The notes under the pieces are model-generated. The model searched no databases, was not told the origin of the DNA, and saw nothing but the letters and a program-made list of their open reading frames with translations. This document shows, piece by piece, positions 27,230-36,430 of a DNA stretch of 64,000 nt (position 1 is the stretch's first letter; each line of letters opens with the position of its first letter). A program made the translations under genes and the position numbers. Source of the stretch: Phaeobacter sp. 11ANDIMAR09. GTDB lineage: Bacteria; Pseudomonadota; Alphaproteobacteria; Rhodobacterales; Rhodobacteraceae. Location of the stretch: assembly GCF_001294455.1 (NCBI RefSeq), contig NZ_LIKT01000003.1, positions 62,001 to 126,000 on the forward strand, in the 5' to 3' direction.

Positions 27230-27927
27230 GCTTGCGCCTCCGGCTCCAGATAGCTTTGCCACAGATCCAGAACCACCTGATCATTAGGGTGTTCCGGATG
27301 GGCCCAGAGCTCTGACGCATTAAAGGCAACAGCATAGAGCGGCTCTGGCGCCTCGCCCAATCCATGGGCATTGCTGTCCGGCAGGACATGGGCGCCGTGC
27401 AGCAAATGCACCCGCCCTCGAGCACCCGCAGCATAGTCAGGCAAACGGGTATGGCCGCCATTCATCAGTGCAGATCCCCCGGGATGGCGAGTCTTCACCC
27501 AGTCCCCTGGCGCAAAGCGGGCCGAAACGTCGCTGTCGCGATTGGCCGGGCCACCCTTGGCCAGCACCGCCGCGACGGCCTCCGCCTTGAGCGCCTTGGA
27601 GGCCAGCGCGTGTAGCTCATCTTCGCCCAGACCCATTTCGCCCTGCCCCTCCAGATCTTTGCGAGTCAGCACCCCGGTCTCAACCAGCAGATCTGCCAGA
27701 GCTGAGATCCATTTCTCATAATAGGAGTACCGGGTGTAATCCTTTGGCGACAGACGCTCGCGGGCGTGGCGCGACACATCGATATTCCATTTCCCCAGGG
27801 CGCCACAGGCCAGGGTAACGGCCAGAGCGCGGGCATGCCAATCGGTCGCAAAGACCGGCGCATCAGGGGCATCAGGCACCACAGCGCCATCTCCGAATCG
27901 CCCGCCCATATCGTGTAGCCGGCTCAT
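27226..27927 (-). CDS. nthB: Nitrile hydratase beta subunit
   Basis: A 233-residue subunit with MSRLHDMGGRFGDG at the start, WHARALAVTLACGALGKWNI, YYEKWISALADLLVETGVLT and the C-terminal SH3-like half (FAPGDWVKTRHPGG, DSNAHGLGEAPEPLYAVAFN). It caps the alpha subunit's metal site in the heterodimer that hydrates nitriles to amides. The ATG overlaps the alpha stop (ATGA); the frame extends upstream into alpha but that is a shadow. Confidence 0.9.
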   Translation of the reverse strand: MSRLHDMGGRFGDGAVVPDAPDAPVFATDWHARALAVTLACGALGKWNIDVSRHARERLSPKDYTRYSYYEKWISALADLLVETGVLTRKDLEGQGEMGLGEDELHALASKALKAEAVAAVLAKGGPANRDSDVSARFAPGDWVKTRHPGGSALMNGGHTRLPDYAAGARGRVHLLHGAHVLPDSNAHGLGEAPEPLYAVAFNASELWAHPEHPNDQVVLDLWQSYLEPEAQA

Positions 27928-28556
27928 GATGGGTCTCCCCCGCCAAGGGGCTTTGAGGCCAGCGCGGTGCCAATCATCGAATCGCGTGAGACCAGCGCCG
28001 CCAGTGCATCCGCATCCAGCCCGTCGCTGCCTTCGGGGCGCATGGGCAGAACCAGATAGCGCACCTCGGCGGTGGAGTCCCAAACCCTGACGGCGGTCTC
28101 AGAGGGCAGGGTCACGCCAAAATCGGCCAGCACCTTGCGGGGTTCACGCACCGCGCGGGCACGATAGGCGTCGGATTTATACCAGCCCGGCGGGATGCCC
28201 AACAGGGGCCAAGGGTAGCAGCTGCACAGGGTGCAGACGACCATGTTGTGCTGCTGCGCTGTGTTCTCGACCACAACCATATGCTCGCCCTGACGCCCAT
28301 AGTAGCCGAGCTCAGCCAGGACGGGATCTGCATCCGCCAGCAGTGCCGCCTTAAAGTCCGGGTCGGCCCAGGCGCGAGCGACAACGCGGGCACCGTTTTG
28401 GGGGCCGATCTTGTTTTGATATGTATCTATGATCTCATCCAGCGCGGCCGGATCTATCAGGCCTTTACGGGTGAGAATCGTTTCCAGAGCCTTGACCCGC
28501 AGAGCAGGGTCAGAAGGCAAAACGGCATGCGGGTGGTCAGAATGATCATGAGGCAT
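27924..28556 (-). CDS. nthA: Nitrile hydratase alpha subunit, cobalt type
   Basis: A 210-residue catalytic subunit. The metal motif is VCTLCSCYPWP with Cys108, Cys111 and Cys113; Thr in CTLCSC marks the cobalt type (iron enzymes carry Ser). Other family marks are RKGLIDPAALDEIIDTYQNK, WADPDFKAALLADADPVLAE and GIPPGWYKSDAYRARAVREP. Two of the three cysteines become sulfenic/sulfinic acids in the family. It starts the cassette, divergent from secG. No amidase or cobalt transporter is adjacent. Confidence 0.93.
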   Translation of the reverse strand: MPHDHSDHPHAVLPSDPALRVKALETILTRKGLIDPAALDEIIDTYQNKIGPQNGARVVARAWADPDFKAALLADADPVLAELGYYGRQGEHMVVVENTAQQHNMVVCTLCSCYPWPLLGIPPGWYKSDAYRARAVREPRKVLADFGVTLPSETAVRVWDSTAEVRYLVLPMRPEGSDGLDADALAALVSRDSMIGTALASKPLGGGDPS

Positions 28557-28751
28557 GGGCGTAGCCTGCCCCAGCCCTGCGGTCTGCGTCCAGTCACTTT
28601 TCCTGTGTTTCCCGGCGGTTTTACCCGGCTTGGCCCAATCTGCAGCTGCCTGGCTTCAAGTCTGTGCCAACAATCGAAACTGAGCCCTTGCCCCTGTCGG
28701 CATTCTTGCCTATTTACCGCCCGATAGTTTAGCCAACAGCCGCAGGAACCT

Positions 28752-29126
28752 ATGGAAAACGTTGTTCTCATCATCCATCTTCTCTTGGCTCTTGGCCTGA
28801 TTGCCGTCGTGCTCATGCAGCGCTCCGAAGGCGGAGGTCTGGGCATGGGCAGTGGCGGCGGTGGTGGCGGTGCCATGTCTGGCCGCTCCGCAGCAACCGC
28901 GCTTGGCAAGGTCACATGGATCTTGGCGATCTGCTTTATCTGCACCTCGATCACCCTGACCATTCTGGCGGCTCAAAAATCCGCGGGTTCTTCGGTTGCC
29001 GATGGGATCGTCCCTGGCGCCGTGGACAGCGGCGAAACTGCTGACGCGCCGATCGCGCCTCTGGGCAGCGATCTGTTGCCCCCAGCCGAAGGCGACAATG
29101 CGCCGCTGGTCCCAAGCGTCGACTAA
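28752..29126 (+). CDS. secG: Preprotein translocase subunit SecG
   Basis: A 124-residue inner-membrane protein: helix 1 VLIIHLLLALGLIAVVLMQR, the glycine-rich SEGGGLGMGSGGGGGGAMSG loop, and helix 2 TWILAICFICTSITLTILAA, then a hydrophilic tail. This is the SecG pattern; it stimulates SecYEG-dependent export. It is immediately upstream of pyrG with a hairpin between them. Confidence 0.94.
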   Translation: MENVVLIIHLLLALGLIAVVLMQRSEGGGLGMGSGGGGGGAMSGRSAATALGKVTWILAICFICTSITLTILAAQKSAGSSVADGIVPGAVDSGETADAPIAPLGSDLLPPAEGDNAPLVPSVD

Positions 29127-29151
29127 TACCTACAAGACCTAGAATTAAGGT

Positions 29152-29184
29152 AGAGAACCGTAACAGCATCTTGCGGTTCTCTTG
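29152..29184 (+). terminator. Hairpin after secG, weak terminator
   Basis: AGAGAACCG (29152-29160) pairs with CGGTTCTCT (29174-29182) across a 13-base loop. The T-tract is poor, so readthrough into pyrG is possible. Confidence 0.5.
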
Positions 29185-29210
29185 CGCATGCTGCGCGAAT
29201 CCTCTATATG
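29182..29210 (+). promoter_or_regulatory. pyrG: Putative pyrG promoter
   Basis: TTGCGC (29182-29187), a 17-base spacer and TATATG (29205-29210), placing transcription start near 29217 at the run of C residues that opens the leader hairpin. Confidence 0.4.
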
Positions 29211-29214
29211 TGTA

Positions 29215-29277
29215 GCCCCGTGGTGCAGCGGTTTTTCACAACTGCCGGGCAGCTATTTTCTGACTTCTCACGGGGGC
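29215..29277 (+). promoter_or_regulatory. Structured pyrG leader
   Basis: GCCCCGTG (29215-29222) pairs with CACGGGGGC (29269-29277) with one bulged base, enclosing a 46-base region with smaller stems (GCAG...CTGC). The hairpin occupies nearly the whole predicted leader and ends 12 bases before the pyrG start. It resembles a tRNA acceptor stem but lacks T-arm and anticodon arms, so it is not called as tRNA. Confidence 0.4.
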
Positions 29278-29289
29278 AGCCGAACACTC

Positions 29290-30933
29290 ATGGCGCGTTT
29301 CATCTTTATCACTGGTGGTGTGGTTTCATCGCTTGGCAAGGGCCTGGCGTCTGCCGCTCTTGGGGCTCTTTTGCAGGCGCGTGGCTATTCCGTCCGTCTG
29401 CGCAAACTTGATCCCTATCTGAACGTCGACCCCGGCACCATGAGCCCCTTTGAACATGGTGAGGTCTTTGTCACCGACGATGGCGCCGAGACCGATCTGG
29501 ATCTGGGCCATTACGAACGCTTCACTGGCGTCCCCGCCCGCAAGACCGACTCGATCTCGTCCGGGCGCGTCTACACCAATGTCTTGGAAAAAGAGCGCCG
29601 TGGCGATTACCTGGGCAAGACCATCCAGGTGATTCCGCATGTGACAAACGAGATCAAGGACTTCATCTCGATTGGTGAGGATGAAGTTGATTTCATGCTC
29701 TGCGAGATCGGCGGCACCGTTGGCGACATCGAGGGTCTGCCTTTCTTTGAAGCCATCCGCCAGTTCAGCCAGGACAAGCCGCGCGGCCAGTGCCTGTTTA
29801 TGCACCTGACGCTGCTGCCCTATATCAAGGCCTCCGGCGAGCTGAAGACCAAGCCAACCCAACACTCGGTCAAGGAGCTGCGCTCCATTGGCCTGGCCCC
29901 CGATATTCTGGTCTGCCGCTCGGAAGGCCCTATCCCCAAGAAAGAACGCGATAAGCTGGCGCTATTCTGCAATGTGCGCCCTGACAGCGTGATTGCCGCC
30001 CAGGATCTGAAATCCATCTATGAGGCCCCCCTGGCCTACCACCGCGAAGGTATGGATCAGGCGGTTCTGGATGCCTTTGGCATCGCCCCCGCCCCCAAGC
30101 CCAATCTGGCGCGCTGGGAAGATGTGGCCGACCGCATCTACAACCCAGAAGGCGAAGTGCGGGTGGCCATCGTTGGCAAATACACCCAGCTGGAAGACGC
30201 CTATAAATCCATCGCCGAGGCCCTGACACATGGTGGCATGTCCAACCGGGTGAAGGTGCGGATCGAATGGGTCGATGCTGAGCTGTTTGACCGCGAGGAT
30301 GCCACTCCGCATCTGCAGGGTTTCCACGCCATTCTGGTGCCCGGCGGCTTTGGCGAGCGCGGCACCGAAGGTAAGATCAAAGCAGCGCAATATGCCCGCG
30401 AGCATAAAGTGCCCTATTTGGGCATCTGCCTTGGCATGCAGATGGCCGTCATTGAGGCCGCCCGCAACGTCGCGGGCATCACCGAGGCGGGTTCCGAAGA
30501 ATTCGACCACGAGGCCGGTAAGAAACGCTTTGAGCCCGTTGTCTATCACCTCAAGGAATGGGTGCAGGGCAATCACAAGGTTCAGCGCAAGGCCGATGAC
30601 GACAAGGGCGGCACCATGCGCCTGGGTGCCTATGACGCCACCCTGGCAGAGGGCTCCAACGTTGCCCGCGTCTATGGCAGCACCCATATCGAGGAGCGTC
30701 ACCGCCATCGCTATGAGGTGGACACCAAATACAAAGACAAGCTCGAGGCCTGCGGGCTCACCTTTTCGGGCATGTCCCCGGATGGTCGCCTGCCCGAGAT
30801 CGTGGAATGGCAGGATCATCCCTGGTTCATCGGCGTCCAGTTCCACCCGGAGCTGAAGTCGAAACCCTTTGCGCCGCATCCGCTGTTTGATGACTTCATC
30901 CGCGCCGCCAAGGATGCCTCGCGGCTGGTCTGA
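29290..30933 (+). CDS. pyrG: CTP synthase
   Basis: A 547-residue enzyme that aminates UTP to CTP. The N-terminal synthetase domain opens [20 protein letters not shown] and includes [20 protein letters not shown] and [19 protein letters not shown]. The C-terminal glutaminase has [20 protein letters not shown] (nucleophile cysteine) and [19 protein letters not shown]. The ATG at 29290 fits the family start; the longer frame from 29182 covers the leader. A terminator follows at 30959. Confidence 0.97.
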   Translation: MARFIFITGGVVSSLGKGLASAALGALLQARGYSVRLRKLDPYLNVDPGTMSPFEHGEVFVTDDGAETDLDLGHYERFTGVPARKTDSISSGRVYTNVLEKERRGDYLGKTIQVIPHVTNEIKDFISIGEDEVDFMLCEIGGTVGDIEGLPFFEAIRQFSQDKPRGQCLFMHLTLLPYIKASGELKTKPTQHSVKELRSIGLAPDILVCRSEGPIPKKERDKLALFCNVRPDSVIAAQDLKSIYEAPLAYHREGMDQAVLDAFGIAPAPKPNLARWEDVADRIYNPEGEVRVAIVGKYTQLEDAYKSIAEALTHGGMSNRVKVRIEWVDAELFDREDATPHLQGFHAILVPGGFGERGTEGKIKAAQYAREHKVPYLGICLGMQMAVIEAARNVAGITEAGSEEFDHEAGKKRFEPVVYHLKEWVQGNHKVQRKADDDKGGTMRLGAYDATLAEGSNVARVYGSTHIEERHRHRYEVDTKYKDKLEACGLTFSGMSPDGRLPEIVEWQDHPWFIGVQFHPELKSKPFAPHPLFDDFIRAAKDASRLV

Positions 30934-30958
30934 TACGATCCAGAGATTTAATGAGATA

Positions 30959-30981
30959 GAACCGGCAGGGCCTCCTTGCCG
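30959..30981 (+). terminator. Intrinsic terminator of pyrG
   Basis: ACCGGCA (30961-30967) with TGCCGGT (30977-30983 region) and a T-rich tail TTTTCTTTT. It lies 26 bases after the pyrG stop. Confidence 0.8.
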
Positions 30982-31123
30982 GTTTTTCTTTTGCCGGCCG
31001 CGCCAAAATCGTGCCGCTGCTGTTCCCAGAGCCCGCCCCCCCTTTACTTGCAATCAGGTCTTGTGCTTTTGCGTAAGCCGTGGCCTGCTGCCAGCCATTG
31101 AATGACCGTTGATTGGAGCGCCA

Positions 31124-31399
31124 ATGCTAAAGATTCTTGTTGCCCTGTCCCTGCTCGCCGCCTCTCCCGCCTTTGCTCTGGACATTGTTGATGTCGAAAG
31201 GTCCAACCTCTTGTTGCAATTGATCCGCGACAATGGCTGCTCCATGACAGAGGAACTGGCAGAGACACTCCTTCCGGAAAACGGATTTACCAAGAAAGAG
31301 GTTGGGGCGATCCTCAGGGCCTGGGAAACCGCCGATTGGATCGCGGAAATGAGCGATCGAGGCATCACTTTAAGAGAAAAATCCTGCACGGCGGGCTGA
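31124..31399 (+). CDS. Small secreted protein of unknown function
   Basis: A 91-residue protein with a signal peptide (MLKILVALSLLAASPAFALD) and a mature part of about 70 residues, helical in appearance, with two cysteines (NGCSMTEE and KSCTAG). I do not recognise a family by name. The start at 31124 begins the signal peptide. It stands alone between pyrG and the aldolase gene. Confidence 0.65.
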   Translation: MLKILVALSLLAASPAFALDIVDVERSNLLLQLIRDNGCSMTEELAETLLPENGFTKKEVGAILRAWETADWIAEMSDRGITLREKSCTAG

Positions 31400-31548
31400 G
31401 CCCGTGCCACGGTTTTGTCCGCTGGTTTCCTTGCGGGCTTGGCCTGGACATAGCGGGATGACCAGAACCCGGCAGCAAAAAGACGCGCCGCAGCCTGCAG
31501 TGCAGCGCAATTCCTCTCCCCGTTAGCGCAAGCGTCTTCTGCCACAGC

Positions 31549-31576
31549 TTGTTTCTTGTGACAGGGGCGCTATAGA
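31549..31576 (+). promoter_or_regulatory. Putative aldolase promoter
   Basis: TTGTTT (31549-31554), a 16-base spacer and TATAGA (31571-31576), 44 bases before the aldolase ATG. Confidence 0.35.
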
Positions 31577-31619
31577 CGGGGCCAGATATAGCAACGACAT
31601 TTCGCGGAGAGACCGGATC

Positions 31620-32516
31620 ATGGCGCAAGAGATCAACCAGGAACAGTTTGACCGTATCGCAAACGGTGGCGGCTTCATTGCAGCACTGGATCAGTCCGGC
31701 GGTTCGACCCCCAAGGCACTGGGTCTGTATGGCGTCACCGAAGACGCCTATTCCAACGATGACGAGATGTTCGGCGAAATCCAAAAGATGCGCGCCCGTA
31801 TCATCTGCGCGCCTGATTTCAGCTCGGGCAAGATCCTGGGTGCGATCCTGTTTGAAAAGACCATGGACAATGCAATCGACGGCACCCCCGTTCCCAGCTA
31901 CCTGTGGGAAAAATGCGGCGTTGTGCCTTTCCTGAAAGTGGACAAGGGTCTGGCCGATGAGGTGGACGGCGTTCAGATGATGAAGCCGATGCCTGAGCTC
32001 GACGCTTTGCTGTCGCGCGCCGTTGAAAAAGGCATCTTTGGCACCAAAATGCGCTCGGTGGTGAAAGAGGCCAATCCGCAGGGCATCAAAAATGTTGTGG
32101 CGCAGCAGTTCGAAGTGGGTAAACAGATCGCCGCGGCTGGTCTGGTGCCAATCATCGAACCAGAGGTCGACATCAACTCCCCCACCAAGGCAGAGGCCGA
32201 GATCTTCCTCAAGGCCGAGCTGAAAGATCAGCTGGACGCGCTGGAAGAGGGCACCAAGGTCTCGCTGAAGCTGACCATCCCAAATGAGGCCGGTCTGTAC
32301 GACTCCCTGGCAGATCACCCCGCCGTGGTCCGCGTGGTCGCCCTGTCTGGCGGTTACAGCACCGATGACGCCTGCGAAAAACTGTCCAAGAACAGCAAGA
32401 TGATCGCCTCTTTCAGCCGCGCGCTGACCGAAGGCCTGAATGTCGCCATGTCTGACGACGAATACAACGGTGCTCTGGGCTCCAACATCGAGAAAATCTA
32501 CCAAGCTTCGCTCTAA
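31620..32516 (+). CDS. Fructose-bisphosphate aldolase class I
   Basis: A 298-residue Schiff-base aldolase. Family marks: [75 protein letters not shown], and [10 protein letters not shown] which carries a lysine in the barrel. It splits or forms fructose 1,6-bisphosphate in glycolysis/gluconeogenesis. Flanked by its own promoter and terminator, so monocistronic. Confidence 0.95.
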   Translation: MAQEINQEQFDRIANGGGFIAALDQSGGSTPKALGLYGVTEDAYSNDDEMFGEIQKMRARIICAPDFSSGKILGAILFEKTMDNAIDGTPVPSYLWEKCGVVPFLKVDKGLADEVDGVQMMKPMPELDALLSRAVEKGIFGTKMRSVVKEANPQGIKNVVAQQFEVGKQIAAAGLVPIIEPEVDINSPTKAEAEIFLKAELKDQLDALEEGTKVSLKLTIPNEAGLYDSLADHPAVVRVVALSGGYSTDDACEKLSKNSKMIASFSRALTEGLNVAMSDDEYNGALGSNIEKIYQASL

Positions 32517-32544
32517 GCAAGGCCTTAGAAACGGTAAAGCTTTC

Positions 32545-32573
32545 AGACCGTCCCAGTGGGGCGGTCTTTTTTC
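32545..32573 (+). terminator. Intrinsic terminator of the aldolase gene
   Basis: AGACCGTCCC, loop AGT, GGGGCGGTCT, then TTTTTTC. It lies 28 bases after the aldolase stop. Confidence 0.88.
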
Positions 32574-32624
32574 ATCCTCCCCTTCGTTCTACTATAATTC
32601 GGACCAACCAACGGGGGAAACCGG

Positions 32625-33374
32625 ATGTCATCCAAAAAAGAGCTGCTTCAAACCTTTCTCAAGGGGATCGAAACAGGCGACGCTATGGCCGCGGCTGTGG
32701 TGAACGAAGCCAAATACATCCAGCATAACCCTCAGACCCATGAAGGCAGCGAAGGCATCGCCAGCCTCTTTGCGCGGCTCTCCAAGACGGATCCCAAAGT
32801 GACTTTTCACCGGGTCTTTGAAGATGGCCATTTTGCCTTTGCCCATATCGAATATGATTTCTCCAGCCTGCGCACCGCCTTTGAGGTCTTTCGCTTTGAA
32901 GGGAGCCAAGCGGTTGAGCACTGGGACAATATCCAGCCCAGCCAGCCGCCAAACCCTTCGGGGCGGAGCATGCTGGATGGCAGCCGCGAGATCTGCGATC
33001 TCGACAAAACCGAAGCGAACCGCGCGCGGGTACGTGACTTTGTGCAAGAGGTCTGCGTCAAGCAACAGTTTGACCTGCTCCCCAGCTATGTCGCACCCGA
33101 GCTACACCAACATCACCCAGGAATTGAGGACGGCGCCGCAGCCCTAAGCCACGCCCTCCAGGATGCAGATCTGGCGCTGCGCTATAGTCAGATCCACCGG
33201 GTCCTGGCCGAGGGCAACTTTGTGCTCTGCGTCTCAGAGGGTTGGCGCGGTGAGGCGCATTCCAGCTTCTACGATCTGTTCCGCCTGTCGCAGGGCCAGA
33301 TCATAGAGCAGTGGAACACCACAGAAACCGTGCCGCCGCGTGCGGAATGGAAAAACGACAACGGCAAGTTCTGA
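32625..33374 (+). CDS. Tandem NTF2/SnoaL-like protein
   Basis: A 249-residue protein made of two related NTF2-like folds: the first (about 1-115) contains IQHNPQTHEGSEGIASLFAR and VEHWDNIQPSQPPNP, the second (about 125-245) LHQHHPGIEDGAAALSHALQ and IIEQWNTTETVP. Each ends with a characteristic EHWD/EQWN strand. SnoaL-like proteins include small-molecule cyclases and binding proteins; no catalytic role can be assigned. The stop is one base from the stop of the convergent LysR gene. Confidence 0.75.
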   Translation: MSSKKELLQTFLKGIETGDAMAAAVVNEAKYIQHNPQTHEGSEGIASLFARLSKTDPKVTFHRVFEDGHFAFAHIEYDFSSLRTAFEVFRFEGSQAVEHWDNIQPSQPPNPSGRSMLDGSREICDLDKTEANRARVRDFVQEVCVKQQFDLLPSYVAPELHQHHPGIEDGAAALSHALQDADLALRYSQIHRVLAEGNFVLCVSEGWRGEAHSSFYDLFRLSQGQIIEQWNTTETVPPRAEWKNDNGKF

Positions 33375-33375
33375 G

Positions 33376-34275
33376 CTACTCCCCGGTGGCCGAGCCATCA
33401 AAGATCTCGGCCAGCCAGGTTTCAAACAACTGCACCTCAGGCCGCAATGGCCCGCGTCCCTGGCGCCGGATCAGATAGTGGGACTGAGCAAAGGGCATCG
33501 GCGGCCCTGCAATCTCGAGCCCCATACCGCGCTCGATCGACAGTTCGGCAAAGCGGGTCAGGACTGTGGCATAGCCGCCGCCCCCTGCCACCAGCTGCAG
33601 CGCAGCCACCGTGGTATCCACAGAAAACCGAGCATGTTCATTGGCATAGGGCAGATCATGCGCCGCAAAATAGCGCGCCCAGTGGTCCTCGTAGCCCAGT
33701 ATATGAATGAGCGGCCCCTGCAACAGCTCTGCCACTTTTTGCGGCCTGGGGGCCGTGGCGGCGCAGACCGGCACGATGGTCTCTTGCGACAGACGAACCG
33801 AGGTCACGTCCTGCCAGTCGCCATGGCCCAACCGGACCTCAACATCCGCATCCACATCGTCGCGCGGCTCGGGCTCGGTCCAGATATTGGAAACCAGGCG
33901 AATGTTGATATCGGGATGGCGTGCGGCAAACCCCGGCAGCAAATGCGCCAGCCACAAGGCCGAGGTGGAGACCGGCACCCGCACGGTCAGGGTTCGCGCC
34001 GTTTCAGCCCCAAACAGCCGGGTTGTCGAGAGCGCAATATCGCCCAGAGCCTGCCGCACCGTCAGCGCATAGGCCTGGCCGATCTCGGTCAGCTCCAGCC
34101 GCCGGGCTTGGCGGTAAAACAGCTTGCTGCCCAGCCGCGCTTCCAGCGAGCGGATATGCAGGCTGACGGCGGTCTGGGTCAGCCCAAGCTCCTGCGCAGT
34201 CTCGGTGAAATTCAGCAGCCGTGCGGCAGCCTCAAAGCTGCGCAGCCAGGTCAGATTGGCCAAGCGGTCATCCAT
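33376..34275 (-). CDS. LysR-family regulator (GcvA-like)
   Basis: A 299-residue regulator with an N-terminal winged helix (LTWLRSFEAAARLLNFTETA, then LTQTAVSLHIRSLEARLG) and a C-terminal substrate-binding domain. The opening motif is that of the GcvA/AmpR branch. It is divergent from the beta-hydroxyacid dehydrogenase gene 136 bases away, the usual layout for a LysR regulator and its target. Confidence 0.9.
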   Translation of the reverse strand: MDDRLANLTWLRSFEAAARLLNFTETAQELGLTQTAVSLHIRSLEARLGSKLFYRQARRLELTEIGQAYALTVRQALGDIALSTTRLFGAETARTLTVRVPVSTSALWLAHLLPGFAARHPDINIRLVSNIWTEPEPRDDVDADVEVRLGHGDWQDVTSVRLSQETIVPVCAATAPRPQKVAELLQGPLIHILGYEDHWARYFAAHDLPYANEHARFSVDTTVAALQLVAGGGGYATVLTRFAELSIERGMGLEIAGPPMPFAQSHYLIRRQGRGPLRPEVQLFETWLAEIFDGSATGE

Positions 34276-34411
34276 ATTACCACCAATTATTTTTGGTCAT
34301 TTTTGGCAATAATTATCATTTTACTTTCCCCATGTCCCGGAGTTTCTTCGGTTTCAGAACAGATGCTCCCGCGCGCCTGCCGCCGGGAGACCAAACAGGA
34401 GGAGACTTGGC

Positions 34412-35371
34412 ATGAAAGTTGGATTTATTGGCCTTGGCAATGTGGGCCACAAACTGTCGGGATCGCTGCTGCGTAATGGCGTTGACCTGACCGTCTATGA
34501 CCTCAACCCCGACCTGGTGGAGACTTTTGTCGCCAAGGGAGCCAAGGCGGGCGACGGTCCCGCCCAGCTGATGCGCGACTGCGATGCGGTGATCACCTGC
34601 CTGCCCTCGCCTGCGGCTTCGGATGCGGTGATGCAGGACATGCTGCCCGAGGTCACGCAGGGCAAGATCTGGATGGAGATGTCCACCACCGACGAAGCCG
34701 AGGCAAAGCGTCTGGGGGGCATGGTCATCGAAGCCGGTGGTGCCGCAGTGGATTGCCCGGTCTCCGGTGGCTGTCACCGCGCGGACACCGGCAATATTGC
34801 CATCTTTGCCGGTTGTGACCGGGCCACCTTTGAGCGCATCCTGCCCTTCCTCACCACTATGGGCCGGCGCATCCTGCACACCGGCGAACTTGGCTCGGCT
34901 TCGGTCTTGAAGGTGCTGACCAACTATCTGGCCACGGTGCATCTGGTGGCCAATGCCGAAGCCCTGGTCACCGCCAAGGCCGCGGGCATGGATCTCAACA
35001 CGGCCTATGAGGCGATCAAGATCAGCTCGGGCAATTCCTTTAGCCATGTCACCGAAAGCCAGGTGATCCTGAACGGCAGCCGCGATATTTCCTTTACCAT
35101 GGATCTGGTGAAAAAGGACGTCGGCCTGTTCCAGGAAATTGCCGAACGCAATAATGTGCCCTTGGAGATCAGTCCGATGATGGTGCAGATCTTTGAAGAT
35201 GGCATTGCCAAATACGGCGAGCGCGAGCTGTCGCCCAATATCATCCGCCGCCTCGAAGATGCCACCGGCCTGTCAATCCTGGCCCCCGGATTCCCGCCTG
35301 AAATGACCGATGACGAGCCAGAGGAGCCCGGATATGAGGTCATTCCCCAGGGCAAACTGGCGGCTGAATAG
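34412..35371 (+). CDS. NAD(P)-dependent beta-hydroxyacid dehydrogenase
   Basis: A 319-residue member of the 3-hydroxyisobutyrate dehydrogenase family. N-terminal Rossmann motif GFIGLGNVGHKLSGSLLRNG; substrate motif DCPVSGGCHRADTGNIAIFA; catalytic-lysine helix GSASVLKVLTNYLATVHLVA. Subfamily and substrate (hydroxyisobutyrate, tartronate semialdehyde, threonate or similar) are not settled by sequence. GGAGGAG precedes the ATG. Probably controlled by the divergent LysR regulator. Confidence 0.88.
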   Translation: MKVGFIGLGNVGHKLSGSLLRNGVDLTVYDLNPDLVETFVAKGAKAGDGPAQLMRDCDAVITCLPSPAASDAVMQDMLPEVTQGKIWMEMSTTDEAEAKRLGGMVIEAGGAAVDCPVSGGCHRADTGNIAIFAGCDRATFERILPFLTTMGRRILHTGELGSASVLKVLTNYLATVHLVANAEALVTAKAAGMDLNTAYEAIKISSGNSFSHVTESQVILNGSRDISFTMDLVKKDVGLFQEIAERNNVPLEISPMMVQIFEDGIAKYGERELSPNIIRRLEDATGLSILAPGFPPEMTDDEPEEPGYEVIPQGKLAAE

Positions 35372-35511
35372 TTCGGCAAGAGCTCGGAAAATTTGTGGCG
35401 GCACCAGGGATCTGATGCCGCCAATGGCATGCTCAACCCATTGAAGGAATTGAGAAAGCGAGAGCAGCCAGGGAGGGATGGCTGCTCTAAATCATATAGG
35501 AAGCAGAAATC

Positions 35512-36297
35512 CTATTTAAAGACCGCCGGACGTTTTTGCATCTGGGCAGCAATCACTTCCATCTGCTCGGGCTTGCCGATCAGCTTTACCTGTTCAGCAC
35601 TTTCGCGCAGCAGCACCTCAGATTGCGAGGCCCCGGATTCGGCAAATTCAATCATCCGTTTTGCGGCCTTGATGGCATTGGGACCTTTGCCCGCGATCTC
35701 CGCCGCCAGCGCCTGTGCTGCCGCCAATGGATCCTCGGCCAGCGATGTCACCAGCCCCCAGCCTTCCGCCTGTTCTGCCCCAATCGGCGTGGCGGTATAG
35801 GTGAGCTGACGCAGCACATCCGAACGCAGCAGTTTTGGCAACAGCACCATGCCGCCCATATCCGGGATGATGCCCCATTTCATCTCCATCACCGCCAGTT
35901 TGGTATCAGGTGCTGCAATGCGGATATCAGCGCCCAGCGCCAATTGCAGACCACCGCCATAGGTAGCCCCCTGCAACGCCGCAATCACCGGGATCTCTAG
36001 TCGGCGCCAAGCCATCGAGACTTCCTGCATCTCATTGGCGTCATGATGGCTGCGTTCCATGAGCCAGGACTCGGCATCGACCTTGCCCATCGCCATAAAG
36101 CTCATCAGATCCAGCCCGGCGCAAAAGCTCTGACCCTCCCCCGACAAAACCACCACTCGAGCCGCCGATGCCGCAACCTCTTGTGCGGCGCCCAGAATGC
36201 CCTTGACCATGGCGTCGTCCAAGGCGTTCATCTTATCGCCCCGTGTCAGCGTGACATGAGCAATATGGTCTTTGATCTCAACGCAAACCCGCGCCAT
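35512..36297 (-). CDS. Enoyl-CoA hydratase/isomerase (crotonase) family protein
   Basis: A 261-residue crotonase-fold protein. The oxyanion-hole strands are GEGQSFCAGLDLMSFMAMG and GATYGGGLQLALGADIRIAA; MKWGIIPDMGGMVLLPKLLR is the second catalytic region. The usual catalytic Glu pair is not clearly conserved, so isomerase or another crotonase activity is possible. GGAGGT lies 7 bases before the ATG at 36297, which decides against upstream in-frame starts. Confidence 0.87.
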   Translation of the reverse strand: MARVCVEIKDHIAHVTLTRGDKMNALDDAMVKGILGAAQEVAASAARVVVLSGEGQSFCAGLDLMSFMAMGKVDAESWLMERSHHDANEMQEVSMAWRRLEIPVIAALQGATYGGGLQLALGADIRIAAPDTKLAVMEMKWGIIPDMGGMVLLPKLLRSDVLRQLTYTATPIGAEQAEGWGLVTSLAEDPLAAAQALAAEIAGKGPNAIKAAKRMIEFAESGASQSEVLLRESAEQVKLIGKPEQMEVIAAQMQKRPAVFK

Positions 36298-36430
36298 TGT
36301 GGCACCTCCAGCCTGTTTCATTTGCCAACAGACTGCCCCGGTTGCCCCGCATGATCCAGCATAACGCCGGGGCAAATGCCCCGGCGTCCCGCCTCCTGAT
36401 TGGGCTATCAAACCTCACCCAGAGCTGCCC

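Noticed and set aside
29215-29277. tRNA-like sequence before pyrG
   Set aside because: An acceptor-like stem is present but there is no GGTTCGAATCC-type T-arm or anticodon arm, so I treat it as a leader hairpin.
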